Of a DNA stretch of 64,000 bases, positions 55,072-64,000 are shown piece by piece; within the stretch, counting starts at the first letter, position 1, and every line of letters begins with the position of its first letter. Under the pieces are notes generated by a model that worked only from the letters and a program-made list of their open reading frames with translations, was not told the origin of the DNA and did no database searches. Origin of the DNA: Lotus japonicus. Lineage: Eukaryota; Streptophyta; Magnoliopsida; Fabales; Fabaceae. A program made the position numbers and the translations under genes. The stretch lies in NCBI RefSeq assembly GCF_012489685.1, contig NC_080041.1, forward strand, positions 137,035,785 through 137,099,784, read 5' to 3'.

Positions 55072-58000
55072 CTCAATTTCTGCAAGCAACTGCTCGAGTG
55101 CCTTTGGAAGGTAAGGAAACACAGATGCTCCTAGTGTATCCACCATGCGGTGTATAAAAGAGGTTACCTACATGTATTGCACAGATATTAGGGGACAATG
55201 ACAGACTCATGTGTAAAAGAAAAATTCAGTCATCGTATCTAATTCGTACCTTGTTTCGCAGAGGTTCAACTTTTGGAAATATAACAAGAACTTGGAGAAG
55301 TACATCCAATGTCTACATAAAAGAAAGGATGACAAGATTTAGAAAAAATATATTATAAAGAAACAAATATACAAGTTTAATAAAAATAGAGATGTAACAA
55401 AGATGGCTTCTAGACAACAACAATGAAGTCCAAAACTTTGATCTACGAGACAATGACAATAATATTTTCTAAAGCTGCTAACCATAAAAATGACAGAAAG
55501 TATACATTGACAAACCATAGACACCTCCGGGTAACATGATCCAAAACAACTTGAAAATACTAACCTGCTTAAACATGAGGCCAATTCCAGGGCGACTAGT
55601 TGTTACGAGACGCTCACTGAAGCCCTAGATCATGTAAAAATAATAAGAATGGAGGTAAAAAATGAAACTGTTGATACGTGTTCCCATAACGCTATCCTTT
55701 GAAGTTTAATAGTAGGATACAAATTTATAAATACAAATCTTATCATTTCAATATAATAAGTTTTAAGGCATTTACAAATGAATGTATAAGGAAAAGCAGA
55801 AGCCCAAATTACGAAAGTACCTTGCTGAGGGAATTAATTGCCATGATAATTTGCTGGATTATAGTAATTTTGGAATTAGTCTCCTCATAAGTCACTAATT
55901 TGGCATTTAAGAGCAATGCCTCAACCTGTTTAAAACAAGCGTAGGAAATTATATGGCATCAAATACCAGCTGCAACAATCTCTAAGCAGAAATTTTTTGG
56001 AATCAAGGGACGAGGGTGGGGGCAAACTATTTCTCAGAAATCAAGTATTTGCAATGTTTCGTTTATTATTTTTGGATAAAAATATGTAACAGATTCCAGT
56101 AAAAAAATTAACCTGCTGACAAAGAGGACGGAGCAAAGAAGATAGATAATCCGATTGTTTTTCAGGAGGGACATCTTCCATTCCTATCAACAACCCAATC
56201 GCCTGTAAAGTGTGTCAATTAACATATGAGAAGATAAACGCATTGCTAAAATTCACAGAAATATCCTTAATCCTGAAACTTTAAGAAATGTAAATAGTGT
56301 ACTAAATACCTCAAAAATGTGGCTACCATCTTCTGACCCTGAAAGATCTTCTGTTGTAGAATTCATAATAGTGAACCGTGCAACTGTATCTTGTAGGCTC
56401 TGATTTCGAAATAACATTTAAAAGAATTCAGGATTCATAGAGTAGTTGGAAACCAACCATAAGATTAACCCAAGCACATCAACGGCAAGCAAAAAAATGC
56501 AGGAGTTACACTTAAAATATTAAGTACATTTAAAATTCAGAAAAAGGTGTAAGAGGGATGGATAGTATAATCGATACCTGCAAAATTGTCTCTATGAAAG
56601 ACACCAACTTCACTTTCAGCAACTTTACAACCCTCATAAACAAATAGCTGGCCCTACGGCTTACATTGATATTTGGATGATGTATGCCTCTTTCATCAAG
56701 AAAGGCGGTCAAAACCAAAGGAATATATTGAGTATTGTCTTGAATAAACTTAACATATCTTGTCAGAGTCTCCAAATAAATGAGAGCAACTAGCCTATTA
56801 GAGTGACAAGGAAACTTCGTGGATAGAAGCATAAGCACCAACTCACTCAAAAACCCATTCCCATTTTTTATGGTTTCCTCACTTAGGGATTCTCCAAGTG
56901 CATACAAAAGAGAAAGGGCACTTTCGACCTCCTCCACATTGGTATCTGTAGATCTTGAAAGAGCACTTGCTAACGAATTTCTAATAAACAACTGAGTTAT
57001 ATCAGGTGCTACACGACCCACGGTGCGAAGCAATACAAATAAATCCTTTCTGAACTCTACCATCCTATCTTCCTCCTCTTTTCCAATTTTGTCCATCACA
57101 TCCAGATTAGTGCGATATACAGGATTATAACGGATTAGCACAAGGATAACTTCTAATATCTGTCCTACATGAAGTAGCTGTTCCTCCCTCAAAGGAGTAA
57201 AGCACTTCAAAGTGGCAACATAGCCTGAAAGAAATTGAACCATATTAAATGTAGCATCTACCTCAAAGTTCTTCATTACATAGAAAACTGATGGTAAAAC
57301 TTCATTCAATAGCTCCATAGAGTTTCCTTTAGCGTCCTCAGAATTTACGCGTTTAAAGCAATCCAAGACTTCCACAGCATACCCAGAAAGCAAAGCAGCT
57401 ATATCAGAAACCAGCTCAGCATCAGCATCCTCTGTGACCAACATAAATACACGACTAATTTGAAGGCTTTGCAACAAGGAGAGTTTTGATTGGGGCTCCA
57501 TTCGCTTAGAAACTACTGCTAACAAGCATCTGACTGAAGCACAACGAAGCTGATCAGATGGGGCACCAACCAAAATCAAATCAAAGAACAAGGGGATAAA
57601 TGTGTCGTTGACAATAAACCCAATGTCAATCCAAGAAATATACCTCCTCATGGAATCTAAGACACTAGCACATAGTTCTTGGTCAGAATTCTGGTACATA
57701 GAAATAATGTCATACCAAGCTATCACTATCTGGGATACACACTGCTGTCTCATTGCATCTTTAACACGCCCAGCAACTGTCAACTCCTCGGGAGTTCTAG
57801 GGTAGTCCAGACTAATTAACTCATCATCCAGGGAGTTCAAAACTCTACAAAACATGTCTATGACCAAAGTCCCCTTGCTCAAATGCGATAAAAAATCAAC
57901 AAAGAAGGAGGACCAAATCAAGGGGTACTCGAGGTAAATCAAAGTAATCAAAACTTGTGCAAGCTTGTTCTTAATAAATGCAGGGCCTTCTAAAACCCTA

Positions 58001-58293
58001 ATCAGATTTTCGTCTTGAAGGCAAACAATCGAAAACACGGAGCCCCTAATCATGTGCTTCTCATCCGGGGTCATTGTCGTGTATCGTGTCTGAATGACTT
58101 CATGTAAGGTCTGTAGGCACCAAAATTGGACTTGAGCAAGATTTGTAAAACATAATTTTTCAATGCATAATCTACAAACGGATGGCTTCCCCTTAATATC
58201 GTTGCAATAATTTTTCGCCTGTTTCTTCAACTCATCATCAATAGCGCCCGATTCATCAAACATAATAAGAATCCCCTTTTCCAGATCATCCAT
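55072..58293 (-). CDS. Exportin-T (PAUSED-like) tRNA export receptor, 5' part only
   Basis: Seven exons, 58293-56578, 56399-56310, 56202-56113, 55925-55821, 55624-55565, 55312-55250 and 55167-55072, all join in phase 0 at GT-AG sites and give 740 residues without a stop. The long first exon starts MDDLEKGILIMFDESGAID and covers the Ran-binding/exportin HEAT-repeat N-terminus typical of XPOT/PAUSED (LAQVQFWCLQTLHEVI, GPAFIKNKLAQVLITLIYLE). The protein binds RanGTP and tRNA and exports tRNA from the nucleus. Family members are near 980-990 residues, so roughly the last 250 are missing. The last exon still ends at a good GT donor, and the sequence beyond it is transposon DNA. Two inverted-repeat elements lie upstream, the nearer 127 bp before the ATG. 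Confidence 0.9.
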
Positions 58294-58419
58294 GATATGG
58301 TATGCTATGCTATGGTGAGCTTTGCGGTGGTGGTGAATGGAATTCTAGGCAAGGGCTAAAATACACTAAATTCAAGGGCTAGGGTTTTGTTTTCTTAGAT
58401 CGCCTCAGATTTTATTATT

Positions 58420-59492
58420 GGCTTAATTGCACTTTTGCTCCCTGATCTTTCACCTTTGTGCGATTTACCTCCCTCATCTTTAAAATGAGCGAATTCCCTC
58501 CCTCTTCTATTAATATGTGTGATTTAGGCCCTTCCGTTAGTTAGCCGTCCAATTGCTAACGGTGGTTGCTATTTTCACCCCCCTTTTACTAACCACACCC
58601 CCTTATCAGAAATAAAAATAAAAAAATAAATTAAATAAATTAAATAAAATTAATAGAAAATAAAAAAAACTATAAATTAAAAAAAACTGAAAAAATATTT
58701 TTATAAAAATCAAAAAAAAAATAATAAAATAAATGAAATAAGTTAAATACAATTAATAGAAAATGAAAAAATATTTTTATAAAATCAAAGAAAAAACTGA
58801 ATTTTTTTTTATAAAAATCAAAGAAAAAAATGTTTTTATAAAGTCAAAGAAAATAACATATTTTTTTTAATTGAAGATAGAAATTTAAAAATAAAATAAA
58901 AGAAGAATTTGTTTCTATTTGCACCACCTACACTAAATTAAAAATAATTATTCTTTTATTTTATTTTTAAATTTCTATCTTCAATTAAAAAAAATATTTT
59001 ATTTTCTTTGAATTTATAAAAACATTTTTTCTTTGATTTTTATAAAAATATTTTTTTCAGCTTTTTTTTATTTTATAAAAATGTTTTTTCATTTTCTATT
59101 ATTTGTATTTAACTTATTTCATTTATTTTATTATTTTTTCTTTGATTTTTATAAAAATATTTTTTTTCAGTTTTTTTTTTATTTTCTATTAATTGTATTT
59201 AATTTATTTTTTTATTTTTTAGCTTAATTGCACTTTTGCCCCCTGATCTTTCACCTTTGTGCAATTTACCTCCTTTTTTATTTTTATTTTTATTTTTATT
59301 TCTGATATGGGGGTGTGGTTAGTAAAAGGGAGGGTGAAAATAGCAACCGCCGTTAGTAATTGGACGGCTAACTAACGGAAGGGCCTAAATCGCACATATT
59401 AATAGAAGAGGGAGGGAATTCGCTCATTTTAAAGATGAGGGAGGTAAATCGCACAAAGGTGAAAGATCAGGGAGCAAAAGTGCAATTAAGCC
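58420..59492. mobile_element. Fold-back MULE-type element upstream of exportin-T
   Basis: Inverted ends of ~200 bp (GGCTTAATTGCACTTTTG at the left, its complement at the right) are flanked by a perfect 9-bp duplication TTTATTATT (58411-58419 and 59493-59501). Much of the A/T-rich interior is also inverted (58850-58905 against 58945-59005), so nearly the whole 1,073 bp can fold into one hairpin. An extra copy of the terminus, in direct orientation, lies inside at about 59221-59273. No ORF of significance. Confidence 0.88.
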
Positions 59493-59540
59493 TTTATTAT
59501 TATTGTTTTGAGTTTAATTTTGATGAACTTCTTTATATTA

Positions 59541-60067
59541 GGTTAAAAAGCACTTTTGGCCCCTGATGTTTTAAGTTTGTGCAAATTCTGCCCCTACTCT
59601 ATTTTTGTCGATGTTTCTACCTCATGTTTTCAAACAGTACACCGTCTACCCCTCCGTCAGTCAGACGTTAACAAACTAACGGTATGAGCTGATTTGACTT
59701 TTTTTTTAATATTTTTTGGACCTGCCACGTGGAAATTACAAGTGAAATTGGAAAAAGGGGGCATGGGAGATTCAAACTCAAGACCTGTAAGTAGCAAAAC
59801 ATGCATTTAACCAGTTCAGTTACATACATAATTGATATATACATCAAGCAAATTTAATTTATATCATTTCCTTGATCATCATCAACTTCATATACTCTTC
59901 TTCATCTCTCCAATCCACTCAGGAACCGCTCCTGAGAAAGCCTGACAGGCGGAGGGGTAGAGGGTGCACTGTTTGAAAACATGAGGGGTAGAAACGTCAA
60001 CAAAAATACCGTAGGGGCAGAATTTGCACAAACTTGAAACATTAGGGGCCAAAAATGCTTTTTAGCC
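59541..60067. mobile_element. MULE-type MITE
   Basis: Inverted ends of ~140 bp (GGTTAAAAAGCACTTTTGG at the left) are flanked by a perfect 9-bp duplication TTTATATTA (59532-59540 and 60068-60076). The element is 527 bp without coding capacity. Its interior has a tRNA-like box-B phrase on the minus strand near 59765-59825. A related but one-ended fragment is at 33019-33180. Confidence 0.88.
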
Positions 60068-60274
60068 TTTATATTATATCCCATTAGCTTTTCTCTTGTA
60101 ACCAAAAAAAATATATTTTTATTTGTTTTCGGTTTAGTCACTCAAAATAATTGTATTCCATTTAGGTGTGGTAAATATTAAATATTTTCCCACGAGTATG
60201 TCCCTTAGAATCGAACTTTTGACCTCAAAGTTTAAACAAGCATTTTTAACAATTGTGACTTAAGGGGTCTAAAG

Positions 60275-60780
60275 CGCGAATTATCTTTTATTGTGAATGG
60301 AAAACTAACAATAAAAACTACAAAGTTAAAACATCCGTGGACAAGAAGGGAGCAACAATTTTCGGGGAACCTCAAGACTAGTGAAAACACATTGTAGGCT
60401 AACACCCAACCCGACAAGGTAATCTGCAAGGCCGTTAGCTTCATGAGAAATATAACGAAGGCAAATATCTCAATTCCGCAAAAGGAAGGGATGGATATCC
60501 AGAAAGATACTAGCACGTGCATGATACTTGAACCTCCCATGGTTGAGCGTATCCACAATTTCTAAGCAATCGGACTCATAGCATGAAGTTTTGCTAACAA
60601 AGGATCTCCTCCATCTTGCATTCCTGCATAGAACCCATGTTGCCAATCCCCATAAAAGTCTTGTATATCGCACCCATCACCATGAGGTTATGGGTATAGC
60701 TAAAAGCTTCATCAACGATAAGTGAGAGGTATTCCTTCAGAGGTAAGGACTAGCGAACACGTAGCGGGAGGGACAAGATT
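60275..60780 (-). mobile_element. LINE RNase H scrap
   Basis: Minus-strand frames around 60590-60300 read YESDCLEIVDTLNHG and RYISHEANGLADYL, typical of the C-terminal RNase H-like domain of plant L1 elements. The pieces are in different frames with stops. Boundaries are approximate. Confidence 0.6.
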
Positions 60781-62873
60781 TGCTCATGGTGCCTTCTTAT
60801 GCACCTACGTTATTCATACTCCTCTTGTTTAATCTAGGAACACACAAACTCAACTTCCAATCATCTAATGTCACATATTTAAAGAAATAGAAAAAGAAAT
60901 TGGTACATCGGAAAATTAAGAAAATAAGGAAAACTACACCCCTAGAGCATCCTTTAAGATTAACTCACCACTCGACGTTACCCGCCTTTTCCTTTCCTCT
61001 TCAAACCCTAGCAAGGATGAACATTTACTCCCTAGAAGGTTCTCATTTTTCCAATCTTTCTCCCTCAATGAGGATGGAATTTCTCAAGCTTAATGATAAA
61101 CTCAGTTAACTTTTCATAGCGAGTTTATCTAATCTATCCAATAGAAGTGGAAACAGATCCACACTTTGCAACGGGGTGGGAGAAACCTCAATAGCGAGTT
61201 ATAAGTTAAAATCTTTGTTGGCACTACTCTAACTCTCATTTCCCCCAATAAACAATTTCAATTATTGAAACTAAAAATTAGGGAAGGAAAATAAAAGATG
61301 GGAGTATACTTGAAGATGTGGAAACTTTAAAGGATGAAGGGAAAAAGCTAGATGATAAACCAGCGAGCACTTATACTCAAACGCAGGGCACACCCTTGAA
61401 ATCTCGAAGAAAGATGAGAATGCAGAAAGCCTAGTGTAAAGAAATGCCAAGTCTAAAATGCATGTATTTATAAAGGGTAATGAGAAAGACATAATCATTT
61501 AGAATGTTCACCCCAATTTAAAATTTGATAGAATTATGAACAAGTGTGCAACCTTGAATGAGATTGAAAGAGTGGATATATTAAAAATCGCAACACATGT
61601 CTTTATTATTTCACCTTACATGTTGAATCATAAATGATATCGTATAATTTCTTTGCAATTACAACGATTTAAGTTTATAACTTAAAGAATCGATCAAACA
61701 CAAAAGTTTGAATACCTTATCTCGACTTATGACAAGATAAGATGATCATTTCATCTCTGACTTATGGAGATTTTAAAAGTTTGTCCTAGATTGCTTTTAT
61801 TGCATCTTGGATTGCTTTCTACTTGATATATGTATCATAGTATTTGGCATTACTTTGTCATCTTGACATCACATATACATTACATACTATGTTGGGGGGC
61901 TCTCGTTCTAAACGATCCAAATGGACACTTTGCCCATCATCATCATGGTCGTCCTAGAAGATTCACAACCTCGTGAACACCGTGTTTGAGACGATCAAGT
62001 TAAACTCTTAACTCGTCCAATTAGCAAGTCGAGCTCAGGGCAACTGATAGAGTTATTGATTCAAATACTATTCAAGTAAGGTTATTTTCTTAGAAGCTAC
62101 TAACAATGACTCACTCATTTCAAATTCTATAAATACAAGTTTGATCATTTCATAACTCAAGCATTGCTCATTTGCTTACATATTGCTCTTCTAGACTTTA
62201 AGATATTCTATCCAATTTGGAGTGTCATCTAAAAGTACACCACCCATTGTAGAACTTGACCTGACTGCACTCTCTACCTCTTACACCACCATGCACCACC
62301 CCTTATGACGTAGGGGAACACATCTCTCATTTTCTGGAACAAGTTCCAAAACCATTTATTTTTTTCTAGACATAAGGAAAAATATTTATCTTACAACAAA
62401 TGACACTCTTGATTGGAGTGTGAACTTTTTTTTATTGTTGTGATCAATGGATCCCACAGCTAGTTGCGGTGAGACTAATCACTCGACTCATGGCCAGCGC
62501 CCTAAGCAATATAAGACTGACCAATGTTTTTTCGCTTTTTTTTTTTCAATCCACAAGAGTTAGATATGGAACCTCCAACCACGGCTGAACCACTACGCTG
62601 AGCACTTGGTTAGAGTGTGATATTAATTCGAGATGCAATTTTCCATTTACGAGTAATAGATATTCAGTTGGGCTGGTCACGTGAAAACTCGATGCACAGA
62701 ACACAATGGCTAACATATAAACTCGTAGGTGACACTTGATCATTTTTTTACATACCGCTCGTGGTAATTCCTCTCATTTTGGAGAACAAAAAATTGAAGC
62801 CAGATTAGACTTCACAATTCCAAGATCACCAGCATGGTGGCATGGATATCCATTTTCCTGGTCCACAAATGCC
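60781..62873. other. Intergenic DNA, no gene seen
   Basis: About 2.1 kb of AT-rich sequence between the LINE scrap and the 3' end of the channel gene. Open frames are short and lack recognisable motifs. The final part should hold the 3' UTR of the channel gene. Confidence 0.5.
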
Positions 62874-64000
62874 TCATTCCTTTTCAGTAATCACCACAAA
62901 AACATCCTTCAGTGACCACTTCCGTCTGCCAGTTTTTGCTGGGGGGTTAATGACTGCCCTCTCGGCATTCGCTAAACGGTAGCCTATCAAAATCTCTCTT
63001 CTCTGCCGAGCACGCAACATTATTTCATAGAAACTCATCTCCTCACCTTCACGGAGGTATATATCTGCTTGCCTTATATGCATCTCATTTCCCTGAAAAG
63101 AATTCAGAAGAAAATTTATCAATTATAAAACACGAAACAAGAATGATTCTTTTTTCATTTTAATCTTTTACTGCTACTGTAGGACACTCAGGAAACTGTA
63201 AGGGATCTGAGTTTATCAGTTTGCAGTAAGATGCAAAAAAGGAAACGTGACAGGCTTTTCAAGACGTTAGATGCGATGCACGCAAATCATGTAATGTAAT
63301 CTGTTCCTTAATTTTGTCGAATAGAGCAGTACCTCCTCCGCAAAGAGCTCCTCCAATACATCATTTATCTGCCGATCTTCTGCAACCATAGCCAAAGCCA
63401 TGCTGACAAGTTCATTGGATAAAACATAATCACTAATCTTTGACATAGATAAAAGATTTTTTGTCCTAGGGTCCAAAATTTCACTAATTATAACTGTTTT
63501 GTCTGAAGCCTGCTTCATTTCCCCAATCCATGAGCCTTTCGAGAAGTTTCCTCCCTGAGTTTGACTGGCCATAGCTACATAAGGGAGACGCCTAGCCTGA
63601 AATCAAAATGTCAATGCCTCAGATATAATGTGAAGACACGAGCATCGCAAAAGGAAATCAAATATACAACTCCTAGAATCAATAAATAAATCCTAAAATA
63701 AAGGAAAAAAACAGAAAAAATTCACCAATTAATTGCTTGAAATATTCACAGGAGGAAGTAATACAAGATCATCCAATTGTAAATATACAAAAACTAAATA
63801 ACTCAAATAATGTGAATTAGCTGCGCACCAAGCGAGTTCAGTATCAGTGTCTCTAATATTGCAGCCAGCATTAGCATCTAAGCAGAATTGAAAATAGGCA
63901 AAAGATGAAACCATATTACCATAGAGAATCCATACTGGACTTCTGCCAAAATATCCTCATTATATAATCTATTGATATCAGATGCTTGCAATTTATTCCT
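62874..64000 (-). CDS. CASTOR/POLLUX (DMI1)-type ion channel, C-terminal exons
   Basis: Three exons of a gene that continues past the window edge: 64000-63920 (partial), 63596-63333 and 63092-62874, all phase 0 at GT-AG sites. The segments ADILDPRT-like (SEILDPRTKNLL), NELVSMALAMVAED, INDVLEELFAEE, GNEMHIRQADIYL and ERAVINPP match the conserved C-terminal region of CASTOR/POLLUX/DMI1. These are cation channels in the nuclear envelope needed for calcium spiking during root symbiosis. The stop follows KDVFVVITEKE. The pore and RCK domains lie outside the window. Whether it is CASTOR or POLLUX could not be decided. Confidence 0.88.

Noticed and set aside
59765..59825. tRNA gene on the minus strand inside a MITE
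   Set aside because: A box-B-like phrase is present, but no cloverleaf could be drawn and it lies within a transposable element; at best a SINE remnant.

Overview
The window is nuclear DNA of a flowering plant, most likely a legume. The evidence is spliced genes with plant-type introns, AT-rich intergenic DNA, plant-specific families (DUF936, plant mobile domain, a CASTOR/POLLUX-type channel), SIRE-type Ty1-copia and Tekay-type Ty3-gypsy retrotransposons, and many small inverted-repeat elements with 9-bp target duplications. The legume call is an inference from element style; the species cannot be fixed from the sequence alone.

Layout: 440-1856 is a non-autonomous Mutator-like element with GC-rich cargo. 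3142-5590 (+) is a four-exon DUF936 gene with a tRNA-sized SINE-like insertion in an intron. 6187-7243 (-) is an intact two-exon AlkB-type dioxygenase gene. 7404-28756 is a large Mutator-like element (MULE) with matching termini; without later insertions it is about 8.0 kb. It holds three genes: a plant-mobile-domain gene (+, from the left end), a HROB-like OB-fold gene (-), and a MULE transposase-OTU protease fusion (-, from the right end). A solo LTR (10856-12063, TSD ATGCT) sits in an exon of the HROB-like gene, and a complete 12.1-kb SIRE-type copia element (13773-25884, TSD GCTTC) splits the transposase-OTU gene.

28783-33000 is two degraded LINEs on opposite strands, one split by a MITE. 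33727-53464 holds two copies of a young chromodomain gypsy element around a 100-N gap. The copies share the same 5' and 3' LTR variants and have identical predicted gag-pol proteins, so they may be one element assembled twice. 53470-54356 has a perfect-looking hairpin and a 308-bp TRIM. 55072-58293 (-) is the first ~740 codons of an exportin-T (PAUSED) gene whose last exons are absent. Two MULE-type inverted-repeat elements lie upstream of it (58420-59492, 59541-60067). A LINE scrap follows at ~60.3-60.8 kb. The window ends inside a CASTOR/POLLUX-type ion-channel gene (-, 62874 to beyond 64000).

How it fits together: four host genes (DUF936, AlkB, exportin-T, channel) survive in a block otherwise built by nested transposition. 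The most unusual content is the ~8-kb MULE, which pairs a transposase-deubiquitinase fusion with a plant mobile domain protein and a homologous-recombination OB-fold protein. The second is a complete-looking antisense transcription unit in the 3' part of the copia element.
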